Origin: Planctomycetota bacterium
Lineage (GTDB): Bacteria; Planctomycetota; MHYJ01; JACPRB01
Direction: 5' to 3'
DNA: 34,617 nucleotides
Assembly: GCA_035574235.1 (NCBI GenBank)
Contig: DATLZA010000008.1
Coordinates: 1-34,617, forward strand
Positions 15,115-23,623 of this stretch are shown here, in pieces. The position numbers and the translations under genes are program-made. The notes below the pieces were generated by a model that did no database searches, was not told where the DNA came from, and was given only the letters and a program-made list of their open reading frames with translations. The first letter of the stretch is position 1, and each line of letters begins with the position of its first letter.

Positions 15115-16260
15115 TTATGACCGCCCAGCAGGCGGCTGATCCGGGCCGTCCGCCCCCCCCGTCTGCCGAGGAGCGACCAGGGGCGGCGGAGCGCCGCGCC
15201 GCAAGGCGTTCTGATCCGTGTACCAGCGAAGCAGCGTCCGGAGGGAGCCGGGCGCGTGCCCGATATAGGCCGCCAAGGCTTCCACCTCCATGTGCTGGGG
15301 GCCCGGCGCCGCATGCTCGCTGCAGAAGAAGTGGCGGAAGTCGTAAAGGGTAACACGGATCGATTCAGGAACCTTGCCCTTCTCGTCCGCAAGCGCACGC
15401 AGGAGCATGTGGTACACGCTCCGTTCCTTGTACACCGTGCCCGCAGCCGTGGCGAAGATGGGCAACGACTTGTCGGACATCTTGGCCACGCGCTCCTGCA
15501 GGATCTTGGCGGCGGTCGCGTTGAGTTCGATCACGCGTCTTGACCACTTGCTTTTCAGCTGGCGTCCTTCCCAAGGGACGATCGACAGGAGCTTTCCACG
15601 GAGATCCATCCCCCGCACGCCGAGCAGCTCGGAGGGGCGCATCCCGGTCTCGGCGAGCACCGCAGCGAAGTCGCCCAGCCAGGGGTGGCCCTGAAGTTTC
15701 TGGAGGACGGCCTGGATCTTTTCGGTGCTGGGGGCCTCCTTCGTCGTTTCCTCATCCTTCGGCTTCTCGATCGCCCGGCAGACGTTCCAATCGACGCCGC
15801 CCTTTCGAGCCGCGATCCAGCGGAGGAACGCGCGCACGCGGGCGAAATCGCTTCGAACCGTGAGAGCCGAACGGCCGTCGGAACGCTCATCGACCCAACG
15901 CTGAACGTGTTCGCGCGTCACCTCCCGGACGTCCCGTTCGGCACCGACCGATTCGACAAAGAGGCGGACGATGGGAAGCGCGCGCTCCGCGCCGGCAGGA
16001 CGCCGGTTCTTCTGGTACCACTCTTCGTACTCGTCGAACACTTTTCCCAAAGTGAGCGCCGAAGGGGGTTTGGGGATCCGAAAGGAAGGCACCCCTTGCT
16101 CGTCCTGCTGGAGGGCTCGACGCATCGCCTCCTCAGGATCCGAGGTGTCAAGCGAGCGCCGCACTTGGCGCCCGTGGGTACACTTTTCCACGTACCAGAC
16201 GGTGCCCCGCTTGACAATCCGGAGGCCTCTCCGTATCTTTACCGCTATGCGTTGGCCCAT
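15115..16260 (-). CDS. Tyrosine-type site-specific recombinase / integrase
   Basis: The protein has 381 residues from the ATG at 16260, which has GGAGG 8 bases upstream; an ATG 27 bases earlier is possible. The N-terminal half is a SAM-like core-binding domain (about 70-160). The catalytic half shows the first arginine in ETGMRPSELLG (R208), a lysine in LKSKWSRR, YDFRH (R309, with Tyr in place of the usual His of H-x-x-R), YIGHAPG (H335) and the nucleophile in LLRWYTD (Y347). The set appears complete for DNA cutting and rejoining by a 3'-phosphotyrosine. It reads away from a tRNA-Phe gene 84 bases off, the classic setting for integration at a tRNA. It may mark the right boundary of an island carrying the CRISPR block, or be an unrelated insertion. 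Confidence 0.88.
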   Translation of the reverse strand: MGQRIAVKIRRGLRIVKRGTVWYVEKCTHGRQVRRSLDTSDPEEAMRRALQQDEQGVPSFRIPKPPSALTLGKVFDEYEEWYQKNRRPAGAERALPIVRLFVESVGAERDVREVTREHVQRWVDERSDGRSALTVRSDFARVRAFLRWIAARKGGVDWNVCRAIEKPKDEETTKEAPSTEKIQAVLQKLQGHPWLGDFAAVLAETGMRPSELLGVRGMDLRGKLLSIVPWEGRQLKSKWSRRVIELNATAAKILQERVAKMSDKSLPIFATAAGTVYKERSVYHMLLRALADEKGKVPESIRVTLYDFRHFFCSEHAAPGPQHMEVEALAAYIGHAPGSLRTLLRWYTDQNALRRGAPPPLVAPRQTGGADGPDQPPAGRS

Positions 16261-16333
16261 CGTATCCCCCTCCGAAGGCGGGATCATTCTACCCCATTTA
16301 GGACACTCTAGGACACCAAAAATAAAACCGCGT

Positions 16334-16339
16334 TATAAC
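16334..16339 (+). promoter_or_regulatory. -10 box of the tRNA-Phe gene
   Basis: TATAAC ends 5 bases before the mature tRNA. The matching -35 (GGACAC, 16311-16316) is poor, and it lies within the 8-base direct repeat TAGGACAC (16299-16306 and 16309-16316). With normal spacing transcription would begin at or next to the first tRNA base. Confidence 0.35.
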
Positions 16340-16344
16340 GGCGT

Positions 16345-16420
16345 GGACAGGTAGCTCAGCTGGTAGAGCACTGCACTGAAAATGCAGGGGTCACCGGTTC
16401 AACTCCGGTCCTGTCCACCA
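16345..16420 (+). tRNA. tRNA-Phe (anticodon GAA)
   Basis: A full cloverleaf is visible: acceptor GGACAGG pairs with CCTGTCC, D stem GCTC with GAGC, anticodon stem CTGCA with TGCAG around loop CTGAAAA (anticodon GAA), a 5-base variable loop, and T stem ACCGG with CCGGT around TTCAACT. The discriminator is A and the CCA end is encoded. Total length is 76. It lies next to a tyrosine recombinase, on the side of the tRNA's 5' end, whereas most elements sit at the 3' end. Confidence 0.97.
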
Positions 16421-16450
16421 CCCTCCAGGACCTGAACCCCGCGCGATCCC

Positions 16451-17350
16451 CTACTTCTTCCTCCGCTTGTCGTCCAGGTTGCGGTTGAGCTCCGCAGGAT
16501 CAAGATCCACCGGCGCGCCCCCCTCGGGCACCTCCAGCCCCGCCGTCCAGAGAATCGCGTTCGTCACCAGGCGCCGCACGGAGACCTCGCCCCAATTGCG
16601 GTGCATGTGCCCGCCCGTGTAGCCGAACGCGCGCCCGCCCCCCGGACGCTCATACGCCCAGGCCACCACCTCCTCGCGCCCCGCATGCTCCCTGGAAGCG
16701 GCCGTCTGGCGCGTGGAATCCGGCGGCACGGCCTTGAGAATCGGCGTCACCCCCTTCATCCCCGGCACGAATTTGCAGAAGTAGTACCACTCATCGTGCA
16801 GCGCAAAGGGCGCCACGCCCCGCGTCACCGGATGCTCCGGAAGCGCCTTGAACTCCGCCGTCCACTTCGTCGCCAGCGAGGTCGAGTACCCGCCCAGGAT
16901 GTGGCCCCCCAGCCAGCCCAGAACCCGCTCGCCCGGACCGGCCGGAAAATTGAGCGCATAGTGCAACGCCACGAACCCCGCACCCCGGTCGATCTCCTTC
17001 TGGATCACTTCCATCCGGTTCCCCTGAACGAGCGGATGCCCTCCCCCGCCGTCGCAAAAAAAGACGATCGACCGGGCGTTCTCGAACACCTTCTCGTTCT
17101 TCGGCCACCCGTCCCGCACGAACACCGGCGCCGCCCCCGGAATCCGTTCGAGCATCTTCATGAGCAGCGCCAGGCCCGCGAAGTACTCGTGATCCCCCGG
17201 GCCGTGACTCATCCGCCCCGCCACGAGCACGATCTTGGCCCGCGACCCATCGGCCGGTTCGACCTCGATCGGCACCTTCGACTGATCGTACGGGTCGATG
17301 TCCTGCACCGCGGCCGCCCAAACCCCCAGCGCCAACGCGACGCGCAGCAT
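16451..17350 (-). CDS. Secreted ThuA-like domain protein
   Basis: A 299-residue protein with a signal peptide (MLRVALALGVWAAAVQ) and a ThuA-like, class-I-glutamine-amidotransferase-like fold: KIVLVAGRMSHGPGDHEYFAGL, SIVFFCDGGGGHPLV, GAGFVALHYALNF, and near the end RAFGYTGGHMHRNW. ThuA-like proteins are widespread in planctomycetes and are linked to sugar metabolism, but their reaction is mostly unknown. The start has GGGAGG 8 bases upstream. It stands alone between the tRNA and a divergent zinc-ribbon gene. The family call is firm; the function is open. Confidence 0.88.
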   Translation of the reverse strand: MLRVALALGVWAAAVQDIDPYDQSKVPIEVEPADGSRAKIVLVAGRMSHGPGDHEYFAGLALLMKMLERIPGAAPVFVRDGWPKNEKVFENARSIVFFCDGGGGHPLVQGNRMEVIQKEIDRGAGFVALHYALNFPAGPGERVLGWLGGHILGGYSTSLATKWTAEFKALPEHPVTRGVAPFALHDEWYYFCKFVPGMKGVTPILKAVPPDSTRQTAASREHAGREEVVAWAYERPGGGRAFGYTGGHMHRNWGEVSVRRLVTNAILWTAGLEVPEGGAPVDLDPAELNRNLDDKRRKK

Positions 17351-17463
17351 GAGCCGTCCTCCCGAAATACCCGTTACTGTACGCGCGCCGCCCCCGCGTC
17401 GGCGGACGGCGGAAAAGCCCCGGCCCGTACCGCGGATTTTTTCCCCGCTCCCCGTTTCCGCGC

Positions 17464-17469
17464 TACAAT
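17464..17469 (+). promoter_or_regulatory. -10 box of the zinc-ribbon gene
   Basis: TACAAT stands 37 bases before the ATG at 17507 and is followed by purine-rich ribosome-binding sequence (AGGAGGGGGGAAGGAGG). No convincing -35 is seen 16-18 bases upstream. Confidence 0.4.
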
Positions 17470-17506
17470 TACACTACAGGAGGGGGGAAGGAGGCTACGG
17501 GACCCT

Positions 17507-18481
17507 ATGGCCGCCCAACCCCCGGCGCGCCGGCAGATCTATACCATCGCCTGCCGCTGCGGCGCCCTCGCCGCCGTCCACACCTCGACCTTCGGACGCC
17601 TCCAAGTCTGCCGGTCCTGCCGCCTGTCCTTCACCGTGGCGTGGCGCCGCGATCCGAAGACCCAGACCCTCTCCCCCATCGTGCTGGCCCAGGCGCGAAC
17701 TCGACCGGCCGCCCGCCGCCCCTCCGTCCCGGCCCCCGAGGCCGATCCCGCCGCCCCCCGCATGCACCTTTCCTGCGGCTGCGGATACCGCCGCCCCATC
17801 CGACCGGACGAGGCGTCCCGCAACACCCGCTGCCCCGGTTGCGGGAAGTGGATGATCGTCGAGAAAACCCCCGCCCGGCCCGCCCGACCTTCCCGTTCGC
17901 TGCCCCCGGCCCCGCCTCCCCCGGACCCGTTCCCCGCAGCCCCGCCCCCCGCTCCGCCGCCGCCCGCCCCAGAACCCGCGGAACGCCGATCGGGCGGCGC
18001 GCCCACCTGCGCCTGCGGACAATCCCTGGACGTCGGCTTCCTCCACGCCGGCAGCAACTTCACCTGCCCTTCCTGCGGACGCTCGATGAAACTTCAGAAA
18101 GCCCGCGATCCCCAGACGCTCCTCACCGTCATCCGCCCCGTCTTCGTCCCGCGCGCCGAGCCGCCCGCCCCTGAACCCGAGCCTCCCCCGGCCGCCGAGG
18201 AACCCGCGTCCTTCCTCGCCGAGCCGCCGGAGAACGCGGGCGCCCCCGGGGACGACGCCTCGTTTCCCGCCGCTCCCGGCCCCACGCAGGAGCTTTTCTG
18301 CCGATGCGGACAGGAAATCGTGGTCGGAGCCGCCGACGCCGGCCACCCCGTGCAGTGCCCCTCCTGCTCCGTCGTCCTCGAGGTGCACGAGGCGCGCGAC
18401 CCCCAAAGCGGAGCCGCCGTCCTGCGGGTGGAAGTGCTGGGAACGCTCGACCAGGACTGGAAGCTCGAAGACTTCGCCTGA
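17507..18481 (+). CDS. Protein of four evenly spaced zinc ribbons with Pro-rich linkers
   Basis: I do not recognise this 324-residue protein as a named family. It holds four units with the same spacing C-x-C-x16-C-x2-C: C16/18/35/38, C90/92/109/112, C168/170/187/190 and C265/267/284/287. Units 1, 3 and 4 are followed by an RDP segment (RRDPKTQ, KARDPQT, EARDPQS), so the repeat includes a beta tail of about 25 residues. Linkers are rich in Pro and Ala. Four zinc sites are likely. There is no signal peptide, so it should be cytoplasmic, perhaps binding nucleic acid or proteins. The ATG at 17507 follows GGAGG within a long purine tract. Confidence 0.85.
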   Translation: MAAQPPARRQIYTIACRCGALAAVHTSTFGRLQVCRSCRLSFTVAWRRDPKTQTLSPIVLAQARTRPAARRPSVPAPEADPAAPRMHLSCGCGYRRPIRPDEASRNTRCPGCGKWMIVEKTPARPARPSRSLPPAPPPPDPFPAAPPPAPPPPAPEPAERRSGGAPTCACGQSLDVGFLHAGSNFTCPSCGRSMKLQKARDPQTLLTVIRPVFVPRAEPPAPEPEPPPAAEEPASFLAEPPENAGAPGDDASFPAAPGPTQELFCRCGQEIVVGAADAGHPVQCPSCSVVLEVHEARDPQSGAAVLRVEVLGTLDQDWKLEDFA

Positions 18482-19048
18482 CTACTCGCGGCCGCGATAC
18501 GTGCCCACGACGTGCCCGTAGCCCACGATGTGCCCCTTCATCGCCCGCAGCAGCTCTTCCCGGTCCGCCTCGGGACCGAGCGTGAGAAGGGCATCCAGCG
18601 CGTAAAGGCGGAAAAAATGCCGGGCCACGCCGCCTCCCTTGGGCGCCGTGGGGCCGCCGTAGCCCACTTCGTCGTAGTCGTTGCGCCCCTGCACGGCGCC
18701 GGGCACCTCGGGCGGCCGCGGCGTCTTGGAAACCCCTTTGGGCAGCTCGCAGAACGGCACGCCGACCAGAACGCGCGGGATGTTGAAGATCGACCAGTGC
18801 AGGAACGGCTTTCCCCGCGGCCCTTCCGGGTTCTCGCACAGCAGCGCGAACGAACGCGTGCCTCTCGGAATGGTCGCCCATCCGATCCGCGGGGAATAGT
18901 CGTCCCCGTCCCGGGTGTAATCCACCGGAATCGGATGTTCATTCTCGAACGTGGGGCTCACGACGAGGATGAGAGGATACCGCTCCTCGGTCGGCGGCGG
19001 CGCGACCTCGCGCGGGTCTTCAGCCGGAGACTTGCGGGTTCCTTCCAT
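18482..19048 (-). CDS. PEBP / YbhB-YbcL family protein
   Basis: This 188-residue protein belongs to the phosphatidylethanolamine-binding-protein-like family (bacterial YbhB/YbcL, 'Raf kinase inhibitor-like'). Family marks are VVSPTFENEHPIPVDYTRDGDDYSPRIGW, FALLCENPEGP, PFLHWSIFNIP, and a late GYGGPTAPKGGGVARHFFRLYALD. The bacterial role is unclear; some relatives bind small ligands. No signal peptide is seen. It converges with the zinc-ribbon gene, whose stop abuts it. A planctomycete-type paralogue is likely. Confidence 0.88.
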   Translation of the reverse strand: MEGTRKSPAEDPREVAPPPTEERYPLILVVSPTFENEHPIPVDYTRDGDDYSPRIGWATIPRGTRSFALLCENPEGPRGKPFLHWSIFNIPRVLVGVPFCELPKGVSKTPRPPEVPGAVQGRNDYDEVGYGGPTAPKGGGVARHFFRLYALDALLTLGPEADREELLRAMKGHIVGYGHVVGTYRGRE

Positions 19049-19171
19049 GGTCCAAGGCGAACATTCAATAAAGATCTCCGATCGCTTCGAAGGCCCCCCG
19101 ACGGAGGGAACCGGCGAGCGGAGGGAATCCGCGGATCCATCCCCCTCGATGAGCCGCCGCGACCGCCGGCG

Positions 19172-19663
19172 TTACCGGACGGGCACCGCCGGCGCCTCGC
19201 AGCGCCGCGCGCCCGCGCCCGAAGTCGCCGCCCCCGGGTGCAGGATCATCCAGTACACTCCCAGCGACCGGACGATCTCGAAGAGGCCGTTCAGGTCGAC
19301 CGGCTTCTCCAAATACGAATGGGCCCCCAGGGCCAGCGCCCGCTCCCGGTCCTCGCTCAAGGGCGACGACGTCAGCACGATGACGGGAACGTGCCGCACC
19401 TCCGGCCGCTGCCGCATCCATTCCAGGACGTCCAGCCCCGACTTCCGCGGCAACCGCAGGTCCAGAAGAACAAGCGACGGCAACGGGTGACGCCGGCGGT
19501 CGGCATATTCCTCACGGCCGGAGAGGTACCGGATCGCCTCTTCGCCGTCCCCCACGACCTTCAGGGGATTGACCAGGTGGGCCCGGGCCATCGCCCGCCG
19601 CAAAAGCGCCACCTGATCGGCGTCGTCTTCGACCAGCAGGATCACGAAATCGGTGAGCTTCAT
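19172..19663 (-). CDS. Single-domain response regulator (Rcp1-like receiver)
   Basis: A 163-residue receiver without an output domain. It shows the acidic pocket VEDDADQ (E12, D13, D14), phospho-acceptor D68 in LVLLDLRLPRKSG, T98 in VIVLTSS and the conserved lysine in YLEKPVD. The PRKSG and long insert before D68 are typical of Rcp1-like regulators that partner with phytochrome-type or other histidine kinases. The start at 19663 follows GAGGGGG. No kinase is nearby. It is divergent from another receiver gene. Confidence 0.87.
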   Translation of the reverse strand: MKLTDFVILLVEDDADQVALLRRAMARAHLVNPLKVVGDGEEAIRYLSGREEYADRRRHPLPSLVLLDLRLPRKSGLDVLEWMRQRPEVRHVPVIVLTSSPLSEDRERALALGAHSYLEKPVDLNGLFEIVRSLGVYWMILHPGAATSGAGARRCEAPAVPVR

Positions 19664-19717
19664 AGGCCCCCTCTTCCAATCCCAACGACCGCTCACCCCG
19701 GTCGCCGGCGTGAAACT

Positions 19718-19768
19718 CCCCCCGCGGGGGGCCGCCTTCCCGGCCCCAGAATGCCGACCGGCCGGGGC
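19718..19768. repeat. GC hairpins between two divergent receiver genes
   Basis: CCCCCCGCGGGGGG (19718-19731) is a perfect 14-base palindrome, and GGCCCC (19742-19747) can pair with GGGGCC (19763-19768). Both lie in the 168-base divergent space between the response regulators. No promoter boxes were convincing. They could be operator or structural elements. Confidence 0.35.
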
Positions 19769-19831
19769 CCCCGTCAAGCAATTCTTGAGCCCGCCCGTAA
19801 CGCCGCGCCTCCGCGAACGATCAACGCTTGG

Positions 19832-20197
19832 ATGCCCGCCCCGCCGCGCCGCGACGTCATGGTCATCGAAGACAGCGCGGATATCCGAAACCTGCTCGGC
19901 TTCATCCTGCGCATGAAGGGCTACCGACCCATTCTGGCCGCTCATGGGGCCGATGCCTTGCGAAAACTCCGGCGCCGGAATCCGTGCCTGATCCTCCTGG
20001 ATCTTCGAATGCCCGTGATGGACGGATTCCGATTCCTCGACGTCCTTCGCCGCGAGAAGAAATGGGCCCGTCTGCCGGTCATGGCCTTCACCGGGGAAAT
20101 TCTGCCCCGCCGGGAACTTCGCCGCTTCGCCGGGCTCCTCGAGAAGCCCATCGACCCGCCCAAGCTTTTCCGGGCCCTCGAGCGATTCTGCGCCTGA
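19832..20197 (+). CDS. Single-domain response regulator (CheY-like receiver)
   Basis: A 121-residue receiver. Its marks are VIEDSADIRNLL (E13, D14), phospho-acceptor D57 in LILLDLRMPVMDG, T in VMAFTGE and K in LLEKPID. No output domain follows. The start is uncertain: the ATG at 19832 has no visible ribosome site, and the ATG at 19859 would begin right at the first strand. It probably relays a phosphate signal or acts by protein contact. Confidence 0.83.
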   Translation: MPAPPRRDVMVIEDSADIRNLLGFILRMKGYRPILAAHGADALRKLRRRNPCLILLDLRMPVMDGFRFLDVLRREKKWARLPVMAFTGEILPRRELRRFAGLLEKPIDPPKLFRALERFCA

Positions 20198-20213
20198 ACC
20201 CCGGACCCGGCCG

Positions 20214-20219
20214 TATAAG
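20214..20219 (+). promoter_or_regulatory. -10 box of a possibly leaderless gene
   Basis: TATAAG ends 5 bases before the GTG start at 20225, so transcription would begin at about the start codon. No Shine-Dalgarno is present. Confidence 0.4.
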
Positions 20220-20224
20220 TAGGC

Positions 20225-21667
20225 GTGCGGCGCCCGCTGATCCCGCTCCTCCTCGCGGCTTCCTGCGCTCCGCCTCCCGCCCCGCCCGAACCTCCCGTCC
20301 TGCGCTGGACGGTCCCCCTCGACGTGCGCGACCTTCCCGAGGACGCCGACTTCATCCCCGTCTCCCTGACGCTCGATTTCACGGACCTCCTGCGCCGCGC
20401 GGGCGCGGATATGCCCTTCGACGACCGCTCGCTGCGGATCGTCCGCATCGACCCCGGGGGCCGCGAGCATGAGGAGACCCTCCAGTTCCTTCCCGCCCCG
20501 CAGCCGCGCCCCTCCGGACGCGCCACCCTGCCGGACACGCCCCGGACGATGAGCCTGGTCGGCGAGTACCCGGCGGGCCGCCCCCTTCCCCCGGCGGTCC
20601 GACAGGCCGGAACGCTCTTCTGGATCGCCCGCGCCGGCGCGTCGCGCTACCGCCTGGAGCTGTCCGCGCCCCGCGCCGGCCGCTTCGTCCAGGTGCCCTA
20701 CCCGCCCTACGACCTCCGCGCGTTCGACGAAAACGGCCTGGCCTCCGAGCCGCGCGCCGCGCCGATCCTTCGAATCCGCCCGCAACGCCCCCTGGACGGC
20801 CGCGTGGTCTTCGAGGAGAACGGATCCCCCGCTCTGGTCTACCATGTGGGCCCTTCCGCCGAAGATCCGCCCGAGGCGGGCCCCCGCCGGCCGTTCTTCT
20901 ACCCGGTGCTTTCCCCGCGGGGAGAAGTCCTCACGGAGTTCGGCAAGCCCCACGACCCCGGCGAAACCCACGCGCACCACTATTCGCTCTGGATCGCCCA
21001 CGCCGCGGTCGGCGGACGGGACTTCTGGTCCGAGCGCGGCGGCCGGATCGTGCACGACGGCTTCGAGAGCCTCGAGGACGGACCGCTTTTCTGCCGCCTG
21101 GTCCAGAAAACCCGCTGGCTGGACGGCTCCGCCGAAATCCTCCGCGAGCGCCGCACCTTCACCCTCTGGCGCTCCCTGGGCGGGGTGCGGCTCCTCGACG
21201 TCGAGCTCGAGCCCCTCCCCGCCGGACCCCAGCCCCTGACCCTGGGCCCCACGTCCTTCGGTTTCCTCGCGGTGCGCGCGGCCCGCTCGCTCTCTCCCTT
21301 CGACGGGGGCGGCCGGATCCGCAACGCCGAAGGGAGGCTCAACGAACGCGGCGTCCATCTTCAGCGCTCGCCCTGGATCGATCTTTCGGGACCGGCGGCG
21401 CCGGGCCGCCGGGCCGGCGTGGCGATCCTCGACCATCCCGACAACCCGCGCCACCCGACCGCCTGGCATTGCCGGGACGACGGCTGGATGGGCGCCGCCG
21501 TCTCGTTCCCCGAGCCGCTCGTCCTGGACCCCGCCCGTCCGCTCCGCCTCCGGTACCGCGTCGTGCTTCACGACGGAGACGCGGACGAAGCCCGCATCGA
21601 GCGGCGCCGGCGCGAGTACGCCGCGCGTCCGGCCGCGTCCGCCGGCGAGGCCGCGCGCGCCCCCTGA
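20225..21667 (+). CDS. PmoA-like (DUF6807) lipoprotein
   Basis: A 480-residue protein with a lipoprotein signal (RRPLIPLLLAASC, Cys at 14), so probably anchored in a membrane on the outer side. The C-terminal half matches the PmoA-like/DUF6807 family: RPFFYPVLSPRGEVLTEFG, HDPGETHAHHYSLWIAH (histidine-rich), GGRDFWSE, and later GVAILDHPDNPRHPTAWHCRD. The function of this family is not settled; it is common in planctomycetes beside sugar genes. Residues about 25-190 are an added N-terminal part that I do not recognise. The start is a GTG without Shine-Dalgarno, next to a TATAAG box. A CehA-like gene follows after 44 bases. Confidence 0.85.
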   Translation: MRRPLIPLLLAASCAPPPAPPEPPVLRWTVPLDVRDLPEDADFIPVSLTLDFTDLLRRAGADMPFDDRSLRIVRIDPGGREHEETLQFLPAPQPRPSGRATLPDTPRTMSLVGEYPAGRPLPPAVRQAGTLFWIARAGASRYRLELSAPRAGRFVQVPYPPYDLRAFDENGLASEPRAAPILRIRPQRPLDGRVVFEENGSPALVYHVGPSAEDPPEAGPRRPFFYPVLSPRGEVLTEFGKPHDPGETHAHHYSLWIAHAAVGGRDFWSERGGRIVHDGFESLEDGPLFCRLVQKTRWLDGSAEILRERRTFTLWRSLGGVRLLDVELEPLPAGPQPLTLGPTSFGFLAVRAARSLSPFDGGGRIRNAEGRLNERGVHLQRSPWIDLSGPAAPGRRAGVAILDHPDNPRHPTAWHCRDDGWMGAAVSFPEPLVLDPARPLRLRYRVVLHDGDADEARIERRRREYAARPAASAGEAARAP

Positions 21668-21711
21668 GCCGAATCTGGACCGTTCCCCTCGAACCGGGTA
21701 CGCTTCCCCTC

Positions 21712-23571
21712 ATGACGATTCTGGCCGCGCTCCTGGCTCTGGCCGCGCAGGAAACCCCGGTCACGATCCGCGTCGTGGACGCCGACTCGGGGGAACCTGT
21801 CTTCGCGCGCGTCGTCGTGCGGGACGAGCGCGGCCGCCTCGTGGGCTCCTGCGGATACCGCACGCTGGAAGGACGTTTCGTCCCGCCCGAGGGCTGGAGC
21901 GTCCCGCTCCCGCCGGGCCGCTACACGCTCCACGCGGACGCCGGTTACGAGTTCTTCGCCCACCGAGAGGAATGGACGCCCGCCGGAGCCGGCGAAAAAA
22001 GAATCGCCCTGCGTCGCTGGGTGAATTTGCGCCGCCGCGGCTGGGTGGCCGGAGGGGACCACAATCATCTCATCCGCGAGGGCTCCCACAACAAGAACTA
22101 CGGAGGCGCCTCCGTGACCCTCGAGTTCGCGGCGGCCGCCATGGCGTCGCGAGGATGGGCGTACTTCGCCGCCGGCGGGGGCGGACCCTGGGTCTTCGAC
22201 GGAAACGGCTCCTGCGACGCGCGCGACGACAACAACCGGACCGTCCACGCGGGCGGCCGCACCCAGGCCGCCTGCGATGCCTGGAACCAGCGGTACGGGC
22301 GCCATTGCACGCTGGCGTGGAACAATGAACAGATCAAAGGTCGCTACGGCCACGTGTGGCTGCTCGGGCGCGGACCCCTCACGTATCCCTACACCGACAA
22401 GCCCGCCGACGGCTGGTGGACGTTCTATGACGACCCGTTTGAGAAGTGGCAGACCCAGGGGCGCCCGGGACCGCTGGGTCCCTACCGTTCCCCCGAATGG
22501 GAGCTGCCGCCCATCTACGACTGCCTGAAAGCCTGGCGCGACCAGGGCTGGATCGGGATCTACGCCCATCCTACGCGCAGCTTTTCCGTGGGACCCCACC
22601 GCGTGAGCAACCTGGCGGCCTCGTTCCCCTTCGACCTTCTGGCCGGCGCGCCGGTCGGCGGCTTGGCCGTCATGGGCGACCATTATGAACATCCGGAAGA
22701 TCAGGCGCTCTGGTTCGCCGCCCTGAACGAGGGCTTCCGCGTCCCCGGAGTCGCCGAAAACGACACGCCCTTCGGACGCGAGGATATCCGCCGCGACCCC
22801 TACGTGACCTACACGCTCCTCCCGGACGCCTCCGGGCCCGTGGACGTGGGCGAGGCGGCCCGCGCCGTCGCCGCCGGACGCAACTTCGTCTCCTCCGGCG
22901 CCTTCCTTCTCGTCCGCGCGGACGGCGTGCTGCTCCCCGGCGACACGGCGCCGCGCGGTCGCGCCGATCATACCCTCGAGATCGAAGCCTATGCCTCCGC
23001 CGATCCCGGCGACGCCATCGAGAGGCTGGAGATCATCGCGGACGGAAAGCCCGTCCGTCTCATCGAGGAGGCCCGGGGACGCCGGGAGTACCGCGGCGCC
23101 GTTCCCTTCCGGGCGGAGCGGTGGGCGATCGCCAAGCTCCTGGGCCGGGTCCGCGGAGTCGCGGCGATCACGAATCCGATCTACTTCGCGGATCCTCCGG
23201 CCCCGCTCCACGCCACGATCTCGGGCCGCGTGACCCTGCAGGGAAAGGGCGCGCCCGCCGAGATCGCGGTGAGCGTCTGGGGCCGCGAGGAGCGCCGCGC
23301 CCGCGCCGCGGCCGACGGCACCTACCGCCTCGAGAACGTGCCCCTGGCGGCCCGCCTCTCCTTCGCCTACGAGGGCGCCACGGCTTCCAAAGCGCCCTTC
23401 TTCGACGATCCGGAGTTCCGGGCCCTCCACCATCGGATCTACACTCTGGAATTCGTCGGCGCGCCCGGCGCCCTCGCGGGCGGCTTCCCGCCGGACATCT
23501 TCGCGCGCATCCGCGCCCGGGCCCGCGCGGCCGTCCTCGACGCCGAGCTGCGACCGCGCGAAGTCCGTTGA
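21712..23571 (+). CDS. Secreted CehA/McbA-family metallohydrolase with carboxypeptidase-regulatory-like domains
   Basis: A 619-residue protein. A short signal ([13 protein letters not shown]) leads to a carboxypeptidase-regulatory-like beta domain (about 15-95, [19 protein letters not shown]). A PHP-like region with metal-type motifs follows ([49 protein letters not shown]), and a second regulatory-like beta domain lies near the end ([16 protein letters not shown]). CehA/McbA relatives include phosphoesterases and carbaryl hydrolases; the substrate here is unknown. The PHP His set appears altered (DHNH, not HTH), so activity is uncertain. It probably shares a transcript with the upstream lipoprotein gene. 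Confidence 0.8.
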   Translation: MTILAALLALAAQETPVTIRVVDADSGEPVFARVVVRDERGRLVGSCGYRTLEGRFVPPEGWSVPLPPGRYTLHADAGYEFFAHREEWTPAGAGEKRIALRRWVNLRRRGWVAGGDHNHLIREGSHNKNYGGASVTLEFAAAAMASRGWAYFAAGGGGPWVFDGNGSCDARDDNNRTVHAGGRTQAACDAWNQRYGRHCTLAWNNEQIKGRYGHVWLLGRGPLTYPYTDKPADGWWTFYDDPFEKWQTQGRPGPLGPYRSPEWELPPIYDCLKAWRDQGWIGIYAHPTRSFSVGPHRVSNLAASFPFDLLAGAPVGGLAVMGDHYEHPEDQALWFAALNEGFRVPGVAENDTPFGREDIRRDPYVTYTLLPDASGPVDVGEAARAVAAGRNFVSSGAFLLVRADGVLLPGDTAPRGRADHTLEIEAYASADPGDAIERLEIIADGKPVRLIEEARGRREYRGAVPFRAERWAIAKLLGRVRGVAAITNPIYFADPPAPLHATISGRVTLQGKGAPAEIAVSVWGREERRARAAADGTYRLENVPLAARLSFAYEGATASKAPFFDDPEFRALHHRIYTLEFVGAPGALAGGFPPDIFARIRARARAAVLDAELRPREVR

Positions 23572-23623
23572 CGGCCGCCCGGGGTCGTGTCGTACGATGA
23601 GGCCTCTCCCAGGAGGAGGACGC

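Noticed and set aside
19172-21571. 799-codon minus-strand ORF spanning two genes
   Set aside because: Only its last 163 codons are a real receiver protein. The rest is antisense to the PmoA-like and CheY-like genes.
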